Source of the DNA: Cyclobacteriaceae bacterium | Lineage (GTDB): Bacteria > Bacteroidota > Bacteroidia > Cytophagales > Cyclobacteriaceae | Reading direction: 5' to 3' | Length of the DNA: 54,480 nucleotides | Assembly: GCA_025350305.1 (NCBI GenBank) | Contig: JANXYC010000288.1 | Span: forward strand, 1 to 54,480 | Part shown: positions 8,161 to 16,589 of the stretch, one piece after another | Layout: every line of letters starts with the position of its first letter | Numbering within the stretch: the stretch's first letter is position 1 | Made by a program: the position numbers and the translations under genes | The notes under the pieces: generated by a model | Database searches by the model: none | What the model saw: the letters and a program-made list of their open reading frames with translations, nothing else | Told to the model about the DNA's origin: nothing

Positions 8161-9310
8161 ACTTATATAATAGATACTTCTTCCTCTTTTCTTTATAGCT
8201 ATCAAGGCCCTTCTTCCACGTAGCCCGGATTTGATCTTCGGTCATTCCCTTTTTTATCTGCTCTCGCAATTCTTTATTGCCGACCAGTTTCTCAAAGTAG
8301 TTCGTGAAGAATTTTTCTTTGTCAGGAAACGCCTGATAGAATTTAAATAAATAGGATAAATCCAGTTTTCGGTCCACTGGAACTGACCGCAAATCAATTC
8401 CATAACATAATTTATTTTCAAGGGGTGGGTGGATGGAAAACCCTTTGATAGCTACCGGCGTAAACTGGAAGGACATGTTTTTCAACTCAGGATTGCCCAG
8501 CACTTGAAAGGGCATGGATGTACCACGTCCTAAGCTGATCACGGTTCCTTCAAAAAGGCAGATTGACGGGTAAAGCCGGATGGCCTGATCGTTTGGAAGA
8601 TTGGGAGAAGGCCGGACCAGCAGTGAATACTCATCTGCATGCTTCCAGTTTCTCAGTTTTACAATTTCAAGTTTGCATTTTTTTTTGCCTTCGAGCCATC
8701 CTTCTCCGTTGATCATGCCAGCAATCTCTCCGATCGTGAGTCCATGGACGATGGGGATCGGGTGAAGTCCAATCATGGATTTAAAGGCCGGTTGCAGTAT
8801 CGGGCCATCCACATAGTTGCCATTGGGGTTTGGACGATCCAAAACGATTAAGCTTTTCCCATTTTCAGCACAGGCCTCCATTACATAGGTTAGTGTGCTG
8901 ACGTATGTGTAGAATCGTGCGCCTACATCCTGAACATCAAAAATAAGTATATCCACATCCGTTAATTGCTGTGGTTTTGGTTTAAAGTTTTTTCCGTAAA
9001 GGGACACCAGCGCTATACCGGTTTTCAAGTCGATACTATCGTTCACAGGCTCACCGTCTGCCGCATTTCCGCGAAAGCCATGTTCCGGCACAAAAACTTT
9101 TACAATGTTCACATCCCTCGATTTCAAGGTATCGGTCAGGTGCGTCTTTTTTACTAATGATGTTTGATTGACAATCAAGGCCACGCGCTTTCCGGCGAGC
9201 GTAGGCAGAAGAAGGTCCAACTGTTCGGCACCCACCATTACCTTACTGGATTGAGCATCGCAGGCCATCACCACCCACATCCATCCAATAAAGAGAAAAA
9301 GTCTTTTCAT
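8159..9310 (-). CDS. namZ: DUF1343 protein, exo-beta-N-acetylmuramidase NamZ-like
   Basis: A 383-residue exported protein. NamZ enzymes remove terminal N-acetylmuramic acid from peptidoglycan fragments. Family blocks seen include LAGKRVALIVNQTS, VFVPEHGFRGNAADGE, IDVQDVGARFYTYVSTL-like IFDVQDVGARFYTYV, VLDRPNPNG, PIVHGLTIGEIAGM, LFEGTVISLGRGT and PFQVLGNPEL. I chose the ATG at 9310, giving MKRLFLFIGWMWVVMAC, a signal peptide with a lipobox-like end; a longer upstream frame adds 39 unrelated residues. The divergent permease gene starts 46 bp away. Confidence 0.88.
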   Translation of the reverse strand: MKRLFLFIGWMWVVMACDAQSSKVMVGAEQLDLLLPTLAGKRVALIVNQTSLVKKTHLTDTLKSRDVNIVKVFVPEHGFRGNAADGEPVNDSIDLKTGIALVSLYGKNFKPKPQQLTDVDILIFDVQDVGARFYTYVSTLTYVMEACAENGKSLIVLDRPNPNGNYVDGPILQPAFKSMIGLHPIPIVHGLTIGEIAGMINGEGWLEGKKKCKLEIVKLRNWKHADEYSLLVRPSPNLPNDQAIRLYPSICLFEGTVISLGRGTSMPFQVLGNPELKNMSFQFTPVAIKGFSIHPPLENKLCYGIDLRSVPVDRKLDLSYLFKFYQAFPDKEKFFTNYFEKLVGNKELREQIKKGMTEDQIRATWKKGLDSYKEKRKKYLLYK

Positions 9311-9355
9311 TTTAGTTTCTTTGTTGGTAAGCAAAACCAAAATTACATCACAAAC

Positions 9356-10576
9356 GTGAACCTTTCCTACTTCCTGGCCAAACGTATCAGTCGCGGACAA
9401 AAGGGTGCTTTTGCTTCCACCATTCACACCATTGCAGTGGCCACATTGTCTATCGGACTGGCGGCTTCTATTGTATCATTCCTGATCATGGAGGGATTTC
9501 AGACGACCGTGAAGAACAGGATTTATAGTTTCAGCGCGAACATTTTAATAACCAAACTCAGCTTGAATAATTCCATGGAGGAACAGCCTTTCGATTTCAA
9601 TATTACGTTGTACAAGCATCCCGAAGAATATGAATTAGTACAGCATGTGCAGGAATACAGTCACAAGGCTGGCCTGATCAAATCACCGGATGATGTGTTG
9701 GGCATTGTGTTTAAAGGAGTGGGAAAGAGCTTTGACCAGGAAGCATTTCGGGCTAACATCATTGAAGGAGAGTTTTTCCATTTTCCGGATTCAGGTTATT
9801 CACACGAAGTCGTGCTCAGCCGGGTCATTGCCGACAAGATCAACGCCAAGCGGGGCGATGAGATCATGGTTCATTTTTTTCAGGAGCCGCCTCGTTTCCG
9901 CAAATTGAAAGTCTCGGGAATTTATGAGACCAATCTTTCGGATTATTTTGATGACAAAATTATCATCGGAGACCTGGCACTCATACAGCGACTAAACGAC
10001 TGGCCCGATACCGTGGCGGGTGGGCTGGAAGTGTATGTAAAAGATCTGGACCGAGTGGACGAGGTCTATCATGAGATCGGAGAGCGTATGGACTATGATC
10101 TCTTCGTTGAGAAAGTGAGTGACAAATTCGTCCAGGTGTTTGAATGGCTGGGCCTGGTGAGCCGGCAGGTAAAGATTCTGTTGGGTGTCATTCTTATTGT
10201 GGTTTGCACGAACATGATTTCAGTTATTCTCATCCTCGTGATGGATCGCACCCAAATGATCGGTTTGTTGAAAGCTATGGGTGCCCGGGATGGTCTCATT
10301 CGGTCGGTATTTGTCTACCAGGGCATTAATCTGGTAACAAAAGGTCTGTTCTTTGGCAACGTTATTGGTTTGGGCCTTTGCTACCTGCAGGACACTTTCA
10401 AATTTATCAAACTCAACCCTCACGATTATTATATGAGCTATGTTCCCATCGGGTGGGATTGGACGATGGTGATGGTGTTGAATGTATTGATGTTTTCGCT
10501 GGTATCAGTCGTGCTCCTTTTGCCTACGGCAATTGTATCCAGAATAAATCCCATTAAGGCAATTCGGTTTGACTAG
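9356..10576 (+). CDS. FtsX/LolC-E-type ABC transporter permease
   Basis: A 406-residue inner-membrane protein with the MacB/FtsX layout: an N-terminal helix (around residues 25-47), a large periplasmic domain, and three C-terminal helices (about 270-400). NLSYFLAKRIS at the N-terminus and VVCTNMISVILILVMDRTQM with GLLKAMGARDGLIRSVF are typical of lipoprotein-releasing (Lol) permeases. I place the start at the GTG at 9356 because the family begins NxxxFLAKR; the open frame extends upstream only through the divergent namZ region. The ATPase partner is not adjacent. Confidence 0.88.
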   Translation: MNLSYFLAKRISRGQKGAFASTIHTIAVATLSIGLAASIVSFLIMEGFQTTVKNRIYSFSANILITKLSLNNSMEEQPFDFNITLYKHPEEYELVQHVQEYSHKAGLIKSPDDVLGIVFKGVGKSFDQEAFRANIIEGEFFHFPDSGYSHEVVLSRVIADKINAKRGDEIMVHFFQEPPRFRKLKVSGIYETNLSDYFDDKIIIGDLALIQRLNDWPDTVAGGLEVYVKDLDRVDEVYHEIGERMDYDLFVEKVSDKFVQVFEWLGLVSRQVKILLGVILIVVCTNMISVILILVMDRTQMIGLLKAMGARDGLIRSVFVYQGINLVTKGLFFGNVIGLGLCYLQDTFKFIKLNPHDYYMSYVPIGWDWTMVMVLNVLMFSLVSVVLLLPTAIVSRINPIKAIRFD

Positions 10577-10643
10577 TCATCCCCTTTGGATTAGGATCTT
10601 AGGATTTAATGATTTTATGGCTTTAGGATCCTCGAATCCTAAT

Positions 10644-11387
10644 TTAGGCATTGTATTTTTTAAACCAACTCGCCACCGTCAACCCTATCACCCCAAAGAA
10701 CGCCTCTTTAAAAATCCCGGCAGAAAGTTTTGATTGCCCACGTACCCGTTCGGTAAAAATGATAGGCACCTCCTTGATCTTAAACCCGTACTTCCACGTT
10801 TTGAATTTCATCTCGATCTGAAAACCGTATCCCACTGCTTTTATTTTATCTAAGGGCAACGTCTGCAGCACGTTTCTTCGGTAGCAAGCGAAACCAGCGG
10901 TGGTATCATGAATCGGCATACGCGTGATCAGTCGTACGTAGGCGCTGGCAAAATAAGATAGCAGTACCCGACTCATCGGCCAGTTGACAACATTCACACC
11001 TGTCACATACCTCGAACCGATGGATAAATCGGCACCTGCTTCTGCACACGCGAGATACAATTGGTTGAGGTCCTTAGGGTCGTGTGAAAAATCGGCGTCC
11101 ATCTCAAGCAGGTAATCGTAACCCTTTTCGAGACCGTAATGAAATCCTGTGATGTACGCCGTGCCAAGTCCTTGCTTGCCTTCGCGCTGGATAAGATGAA
11201 GTTTCGTTTCGGTGGCTGTATTATAGTTTTGTTGGAGGTCTTTGACGATGTCGGCTGTGCTATCCGGGGAGCCATCATCAACGATGAGCATATGAAAGTC
11301 TTTCGGCTGTGAAAACACCGCCTCGATAATGGCCTGGATGTTTTCACGCTCGTTGTAGGTAGGGGTGATGACGAGTGCGTTGCTCAC
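10644..11387 (-). CDS. Polyprenol monophosphomannose synthase-like glycosyltransferase (GT2)
   Basis: A 247-residue soluble GT-A enzyme resembling Dpm1/Ppm1, which transfers mannose from GDP-mannose to a polyprenyl phosphate. Motifs are VITPTYNERENI at the N-terminus, MLIVDDGSPDST, EMDADFSHDP (the DxD-type metal site) and IGSRYVTG. The C-terminal part (GVIGLTVASWFKKYNA) lacks the extra membrane domain of fused homologues. I chose the GTG at 11387 because it begins directly before the first strand; the longer frame upstream runs into the divergent HAD gene. Confidence 0.9.
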   Translation of the reverse strand: MSNALVITPTYNERENIQAIIEAVFSQPKDFHMLIVDDGSPDSTADIVKDLQQNYNTATETKLHLIQREGKQGLGTAYITGFHYGLEKGYDYLLEMDADFSHDPKDLNQLYLACAEAGADLSIGSRYVTGVNVVNWPMSRVLLSYFASAYVRLITRMPIHDTTAGFACYRRNVLQTLPLDKIKAVGYGFQIEMKFKTWKYGFKIKEVPIIFTERVRGQSKLSAGIFKEAFFGVIGLTVASWFKKYNA

Positions 11388-11447
11388 GGTGTGCTGGGTC
11401 TGAAACAAAACTAATGAAAAAGGTCCCAAATGTAGATATTTACGGCC

Positions 11448-11960
11448 ATGAACAAATGTGTTTTCCTGGACCGCGATGGCGTGCTCAACGAGGATGACCC
11501 GAGCTACACCTATGAAGTAAGTAAGTTCAACATCCTGCCAGACGTTTCGGAAGCGTTGGGGGTACTGAAAGAGCATGGCTTTCTTTTAGTTGTGGTGACC
11601 AATCAATCCGGCATTTCAAAAGGTATTTACACCATTGAACAAATGAAAGGGTGTCATGACTATCTCCAGCAGAACTGTGGTGACGCGATCGATAGGTTTT
11701 ATTTTTCACCGTATCATCGCACCGTAACCAATTCCCTGCTTACCAAGCCTGGCTCGCTCATGTTTGAGAAGGCTATCGCAAAATTCAAAATTGAAACTTC
11801 AAAATCGTGGATGGTGGGTGATCGGGGAAGAGATTTACTTCCTGCACGCCAGCTTGGTATCAAGACGATCCAGGTAGGAAATGAAGTTGAAAAGGAAAAT
11901 GAAGGCGATTACAAAGTAAAAAACTTGCTGGAAGCGGCTGGAATTATTATGGCAGTTTAA
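11448..11960 (+). CDS. HAD-IIIA family phosphatase (GmhB-like)
   Basis: A 170-residue cytoplasmic HAD hydrolase. Motif I is FLDRDGVLNED, motif II VVTNQSG, motif III Lys near TKPGSLMFEKA, and motif IV VGDRGRDLLPA. The order and length match D-glycero-D-manno-heptose-1,7-bisphosphate 7-phosphatase and histidinol-phosphatase relatives. The zinc-loop cysteines seen in GmhB are absent (SPYHRTVTNSLLTKPG instead), so the substrate is uncertain. Divergent to the glycosyltransferase, 60 bp apart. Confidence 0.85.
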   Translation: MNKCVFLDRDGVLNEDDPSYTYEVSKFNILPDVSEALGVLKEHGFLLVVVTNQSGISKGIYTIEQMKGCHDYLQQNCGDAIDRFYFSPYHRTVTNSLLTKPGSLMFEKAIAKFKIETSKSWMVGDRGRDLLPARQLGIKTIQVGNEVEKENEGDYKVKNLLEAAGIIMAV

Positions 11961-12043
11961 AGTTTAAAGTTCAAGGTTTAAGGTTCAAAGTGTAACCCCT
12001 AACCTTTTGAACTTTGAACTTTGAACCTTGAACTTTGAACCTT
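11955..12043. repeat. Convergent-gene palindrome of TTCAAAG/TTTAAAG units
   Basis: The 88-bp gap between the HAD and EF-G-like genes (which converge) is made of short units: AGTTTAAAGTTCAAGG on the left and GAACTTTGAACCTTG on the right. AAGGTTCAAAG at 11980-11990 is the exact complement of CTTTGAACCTT at 12019-12029 and again at 12033-12043. It could act as a bidirectional terminator. Confidence 0.65.
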
Positions 12044-12048
12044 ATTAA

Positions 12049-13221
12049 TTACACAAGCTCAACTTCCGCCACCTTTGAATTCTTAGCAAGTTTTTGCTGG
12101 ACTTCAAAAGGTACCGGGGCAAAGTCTGCAAACTGTTGTGAAAAAGTGCCCCGCCCTTGCGACAGTGAGCGGAGCGTAGTGGAATAACGATCTAATTCGG
12201 CCAGGGGAGTCCGCGCTTTAATCACTTGATAATTTGCTTTGGGGTCAATCCCCATGATTAGAGATCTTCGTGTCTGCAGGTCACCCATCACATCACCAAC
12301 CATTTCCTCAGGAACCATCACTTCGAGATCAATGATCGGTTCTAATAACTGGGGCTCCGCTTTCATCTCGGGTCCAGCTTCACGAGGAGAAGGAGCTACA
12401 TTATCAATGAAGCCCATCATTCTTCCGCTGCCCATGTTCTTTTTAGCACTCATGCAAAATACCGGAAACACATCGTGATGAATCATTCCGAGTTTTAGTC
12501 CTTCGCGCAGCTCATCTTCATCCAGCGTTCCAGTTTCAAAATACTTCTCCATGAGTTTCTCATCATTCTCTGCCGCTTTTTCGACGAGGCTGTTGTGAAG
12601 CATCACGGCTTTATCTTTTTCGTTATCGGGGATCGGCAGTTTTTCCGGTTTGCCACCGGCTGCCGGAAACTTGTACATTACCATTTTAAGCAAGTCGATT
12701 ATCGCATTAAAACCTTCGCCCTGTTTTGCCGGATATTGCATTTGCGTCACCGGCGACCCAAACCGTTTTTGCAAGGATACAAGCGTGTTGTCGAAATCTG
12801 ATTTGGGATGGTCCATCTGGTTAATGGCAAAAATGACCGGCTTTTGAAAGCGGTCTACATAATTCCAGATCAACTCCGTGCTCACTTCTACGCCATGCTG
12901 CGCATTGATAACCATGACACAGGTGTCGGCTACCCGGAGTGAAGAAATCATTTCACCGGCAAAGTCGTCGAAGCCGGGCGTGTCGATAATGTTAATTTTG
13001 TAATCGTGCCATTCGGTGTGGATACAGGTGGCAAAGACGGAGTTGCCGCGCTCTTGTTCGATCTCGTGACAATCAGAGACTGTATTTTTTCCTTCGATGG
13101 TACCCCGTCGGTGTGTGATACCTGCTTCGAAAAGCATGTCTTCGGCCAGTAGCGTCTTGCCAGCCTTTGGCGCCCCGAGCAGTGCGATGTTTTTAATGTG
13201 TTTTTCGTCGTAAACTTTCAT
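12049..13221 (-). CDS. EF-G-like GTPase with internal deletion (G domain joined to domain V)
   Basis: A 390-residue protein whose first 285 or so residues are a complete EF-G-like G domain: GAPKAGKT (G1), TIEGKNTVSDCHEIEQERG (switch), DTPGFDDF (G3), NQMD (G4, usual NKxD) and CMSAKKNMG (G5). From about residue 297 (PQLLEPIIDLEVMVPEEMVG, then STTLRSLSQGRGTFSQQF) it is EF-G domain V to the C-terminus. Domains II, III and nearly all of IV are missing; the family is normally about 690-710 residues. The join, around NVAPSPREAGPEMKAEP, is in frame with no stop. It cannot do tRNA-mimic translocation without domain IV. Whether this is a real mini-GTPase, a decaying paralogue, or an assembly collapse is open. 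Confidence 0.85.
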   Translation of the reverse strand: MKVYDEKHIKNIALLGAPKAGKTLLAEDMLFEAGITHRRGTIEGKNTVSDCHEIEQERGNSVFATCIHTEWHDYKINIIDTPGFDDFAGEMISSLRVADTCVMVINAQHGVEVSTELIWNYVDRFQKPVIFAINQMDHPKSDFDNTLVSLQKRFGSPVTQMQYPAKQGEGFNAIIDLLKMVMYKFPAAGGKPEKLPIPDNEKDKAVMLHNSLVEKAAENDEKLMEKYFETGTLDEDELREGLKLGMIHHDVFPVFCMSAKKNMGSGRMMGFIDNVAPSPREAGPEMKAEPQLLEPIIDLEVMVPEEMVGDVMGDLQTRRSLIMGIDPKANYQVIKARTPLAELDRYSTTLRSLSQGRGTFSQQFADFAPVPFEVQQKLAKNSKVAEVELV

Positions 13222-13399
13222 GGCGATGGCTGTTTAAGTTTGGAGGAAAAGGGAAGATGAAGTTAAGAAAACTTGTGGAATTGAAACCAATATATCCGTC
13301 TTCCTTTTTTGGCTTGTTCCAGTAGGCTAAAAAAGAGATATTTGGACAAGATTTTTTTTGGCGGAATATTTGCACACAGAGACCAAAAACTGACCATCT

Positions 13400-14230
13400 A
13401 TGAAAAAACTAATGACCGTGGCCCTTCTCCTTATGGTGTTTCAAGTCAAGAGCCAGACCTTTGAAGGCACCGTAAAATGGTCTATGAAAATGGACATCAA
13501 TGACCCCAAGACAAAGGCCCAAATGGAAGAAGTGCAGAAAAAGATGAATGATCCCGCTACACAGGCGAAAATGAAAGACTTAGAGGAAAAGATGAAAGAT
13601 CCCAAGTTCAAAGCTATGATGGATGCGAATCCTCAAATGAAGGCTCAGATGGAAAGCATGATGAAGATGCAGCAAGGTGGTGGTGGTATGAATGCAATGA
13701 TGCCGAAGGGAATGACGATGAGGATGAAAGGTGGTAATACACTCACCAAAATGGACGGCGGCATGATGGATGGCTATGAGGTGTTACACATGAAAGAGAA
13801 GAGCCAGATCGTGCGACTGGACCGGGTGAATAAGACTTACATCCCCATGCCCACAGGATCAAGCACTTCCAGTGGACCTTCACCCGTCATTACTAAAACA
13901 CGCGAGACGGTTACGATCCTTGGCTACACGTGCACTAAATACATTGGTGAAGTGACAGAACGAGGTACTACGATGAAGGAATTTTTTTGGACCACCACGG
14001 ATATAAAAGACTTAGATATGAAAAGCCTTGGCAGCCAGCGAATGGGGCCCGGCTCCCGACCCGTTCTCCCTGATGGTGTTGAGGGCGTTCCACTTAAAAT
14101 TGAAATTGCAACACCGGAAGGAAATACGATGGTGATGGAAGTAACAGAAATTAAAAGAGAAAGCCTCAACGCTTCCGACTTTACTATTCCTTCAGATTAT
14201 AAAGAAGGTAAGATGACAGGGAGATTCTGA
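13400..14230 (+). CDS. Secreted DUF4412 protein with Met-rich repeat
   Basis: A 276-residue exported protein with a Sec signal peptide (MKKLMTVALLLMVFQVKS, cleaved near QT). The first mature strand FEGTVKWSMKMD and the C-terminal half (YEVLHMKEKSQIVRLDRVNK, ILGYTCTKYIGEV, IPSDYKEGKM) follow the DUF4412 pattern of Bacteroidota periplasmic proteins. Inserted between is a Met/Lys-rich low-complexity region (about residues 29-123, with 22 Met) holding imperfect repeats like KMNDPATQAKM and KMKDPKFKAMM and a GGGG turn. The role is unknown; the Met cluster could bind metal, which is speculation. Confidence 0.8.
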   Translation: MKKLMTVALLLMVFQVKSQTFEGTVKWSMKMDINDPKTKAQMEEVQKKMNDPATQAKMKDLEEKMKDPKFKAMMDANPQMKAQMESMMKMQQGGGGMNAMMPKGMTMRMKGGNTLTKMDGGMMDGYEVLHMKEKSQIVRLDRVNKTYIPMPTGSSTSSGPSPVITKTRETVTILGYTCTKYIGEVTERGTTMKEFFWTTTDIKDLDMKSLGSQRMGPGSRPVLPDGVEGVPLKIEIATPEGNTMVMEVTEIKRESLNASDFTIPSDYKEGKMTGRF

Positions 14231-14382
14231 ATTTCCGCAGCAGCAAACAGTTTGTTCATGATTTGATCATAGTAAGGGCCAGCAACCTTTTTTTTGGGAA
14301 ATCCACATTCAAAAGGATTATTTTGAAAGTGACCCTGTTGAATTTAGTCATCTAAATAAACAGCAGACTTACTGAACACACA

Positions 14383-14948
14383 ATGAGAATTGTTTTGACA
14401 GTTATATTGTATTCGTTTGTGTATTTGCTTCATGGTCAGAATCAAGGCATCATTTCTGACATCGGAAAAAGCAAATTTAAAGTTAACAACTATTTAACGG
14501 CGCTCTTATCAAAACAATCACGTCCGTATTTTTATACATTGTATGTGGATAATAAATTAAAAAAATTAAACGAAAGTGACTCATCACTCATTCATAAATT
14601 TCTCTTACATCCAAACAATTTTCCGCAGCAGCGAAGCCTTTTCCTTACGGATTATTGTCAATTGCGTGGATTAAGTTCACGGAAGGATTCTATCATAATT
14701 CACGGTTACCTTGCTTCCACGAGCATCGTTAACCGGAACTATCAGACGATGAGATTGTGGCAGGGGCAACAACAAATTCAAGTTAAGATTCAGGTTCCAA
14801 AGGAAATAATGCTTACTACGGCACGCCGATTTATTATGGGGTAAACCCATCATTTAACAGGAGAACTATATATGCACTGTACTCATCGTGGGCGAATCGG
14901 TATAACCGCATCTATGAAATGATGGAAAACGACCGTGGACGGCGCTAA
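14383..14948 (+). pseudogene. Secreted hypothetical protein, frameshifted near its C-terminus
   Basis: The first frame runs 14383-14844 (153 aa) with signal peptide MRIVLTVILYSFVYLLHGQ. Around 14806-14811 the reading frame of the original protein appears to change: the alternative frame from 14811 gives AYYGTPIYYGVNPSFNRR, then ALYSSWANRYNRIYEMM and stops at 14946-14948. That tail is rich in Tyr/Asn and looks like genuine protein, whereas the nominal ending (LTTARRFIMG) does not. A single lost base near GAAATAATG would explain it. The family is not recognised. This is either a real frameshift or a base-calling error. Confidence 0.6.
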
Positions 14949-14952
14949 GTTT

Positions 14953-16371
14953 TTAGTCGATATTGGTCGGTACAGGCTGCTTCTCGTAACCCAACACCTT
15001 CATCATACTTTCGCTGCTTTGCTCGGTGGCAAACAAGCTGGTGGTAATCTCTCCATCTTCATTTCTTGAAACCAGAACATGTTTTGGAGCTGGCACAAGA
15101 CAGTGCTGAATACCTCCATAACCACCTAACGATTCCTGATAAGCTCCTGTGTGGAAGAATCCAATGTAGAGTCGCTCCTCATCGTTGATCATGGGAAGAA
15201 ACACTTCGCCGATGTGTGCTTCCGAGTTATAATAATCCATGCTGTCGCATGTTAAACCACCGATGTTGACTTTATGGTAGGGGTCATCCCATTTGTTCAC
15301 AGCAAGAAGAATGTATTTCTGGTTCAGTCCCCAGGCATCGGGCATCTGCGTGATGAACGATCCATCGATCATATACCAGAGTTCCTTGTCGTTCTGTAAT
15401 TTCTGGTCGACCGTTGAATACAGAATTGCGCCACTCTCACCAACCGTGTAACTACCGAACTCCGTGAAGATGTGGGGAACGGGCACGTTGTTCTTATCAC
15501 AGATCCACTTGATGTTTTCCACAATCTGTTCGATCATGTACTTATAGTCGAACGAAAAGGTGAGCGAAGTTTTGATGGGGAACCCGCCACCGATATCAAT
15601 GGAATCAAGTGTATCGCAGATCTTTCGCAGCTCGCAATATTTAAAAATGAAGCGGCTCAGTTCGCTCCAATAGTATGCCGTGTCTTTGATACCTGTGTTG
15701 ATAAAGAAGTGAAGCATTTTCAACGAAGCCTTTTGGCTGGTCGCGATTTTCTCCTTGTACAAGGGTACAATGTCACTGTAGCGAATGCCGAGGCGCGACG
15801 TATAAAATTCAAATTTTGGTTCTTCGTCCGACGCGACCCGTATTCCCACCTGGTAGGGCACATTCACTTTTTGTTCATACACATCTATTTCGCCAAGCGT
15901 ATCAAGAATAGGAACGCAATTCGAAAAACCGTCATTTAATAAATTCGAGATATTGTCAGTGTACAGTGGCATTTTGAAACCGTTGCAGATCACGTAGATG
16001 TCTTTAGAGATCTTGCCCCGCCCGTGCAGCGATCTGACAATGTTGATGTCAAAAGCAGACGACGTTTCGATATGTACGTTGTTCTTCAGTGCCTCCTCAA
16101 GTACAAATGAAAAGTGGGATGACTTGGTGCAATAACAATAGGTGTATTTGCCATTGTATTTGAAACGCTCCATGGCGTTATTGAAGGTAGCCTGTACAAA
16201 CCGGACGTTCTCGCTGATGCGTGGCAGGTAGGTAAGTTTCAGTGGCGTGCCATATTCCTTGATGATGTCCATCAGCGGTACGTCATTGAAAAGTAACTCG
16301 TGTTCCCAAACCTTAAATTCTTCTTGTGGAAATTCAAAGGTCTGTTCGATGAGTTCACGGTAGCTCTTCAT
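14953..16371 (-). CDS. speA: Arginine decarboxylase (PLP-dependent, alanine-racemase fold)
   Basis: A 472-residue enzyme making agmatine from arginine. The N-terminal barrel carries the PLP-Lys in YTYCYCTKSSHF, followed by HIETSSAFDINIV, SIDIGGGFP (phosphate-binding Gly loop) and HIFTEFGSYTVG; the C-terminal barrel has the CDSMDYY motif with the catalytic Cys-Asp pair. This is the short Bacteroidota form, lacking the insertions of the 630-residue E. coli SpeA. It is divergent from an arginase-family gene and close to a deoxyhypusine-synthase-like gene, pointing to polyamine metabolism. Confidence 0.88.
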   Translation of the reverse strand: MKSYRELIEQTFEFPQEEFKVWEHELLFNDVPLMDIIKEYGTPLKLTYLPRISENVRFVQATFNNAMERFKYNGKYTYCYCTKSSHFSFVLEEALKNNVHIETSSAFDINIVRSLHGRGKISKDIYVICNGFKMPLYTDNISNLLNDGFSNCVPILDTLGEIDVYEQKVNVPYQVGIRVASDEEPKFEFYTSRLGIRYSDIVPLYKEKIATSQKASLKMLHFFINTGIKDTAYYWSELSRFIFKYCELRKICDTLDSIDIGGGFPIKTSLTFSFDYKYMIEQIVENIKWICDKNNVPVPHIFTEFGSYTVGESGAILYSTVDQKLQNDKELWYMIDGSFITQMPDAWGLNQKYILLAVNKWDDPYHKVNIGGLTCDSMDYYNSEAHIGEVFLPMINDEERLYIGFFHTGAYQESLGGYGGIQHCLVPAPKHVLVSRNEDGEITTSLFATEQSSESMMKVLGYEKQPVPTNID

Positions 16372-16589
16372 TTCACATTCATGGGTTTAACGGCTGTATG
16401 GAAGGATTCTGGTTAAAAAACGCAATATTGGTATAAATTTGCCATCTTTGCAATACTATTGTCTGTATGCTCAACACTCACTTTCTTCTTTCTTTCGCCC
16501 TGGCACATTCGCTACCAGATCTGTGAGGAAGGACTCGTCCCTCCTGTCGTTGTTGATACACCGTTTATTTATTGTTAATCTGAGTTTTT

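Noticed and set aside
15472-15939. 155-codon open frame on the plus strand inside speA
   Set aside because: It is antisense to a clearly conserved gene, has no recognisable motif and is explained by the codon pattern of speA.
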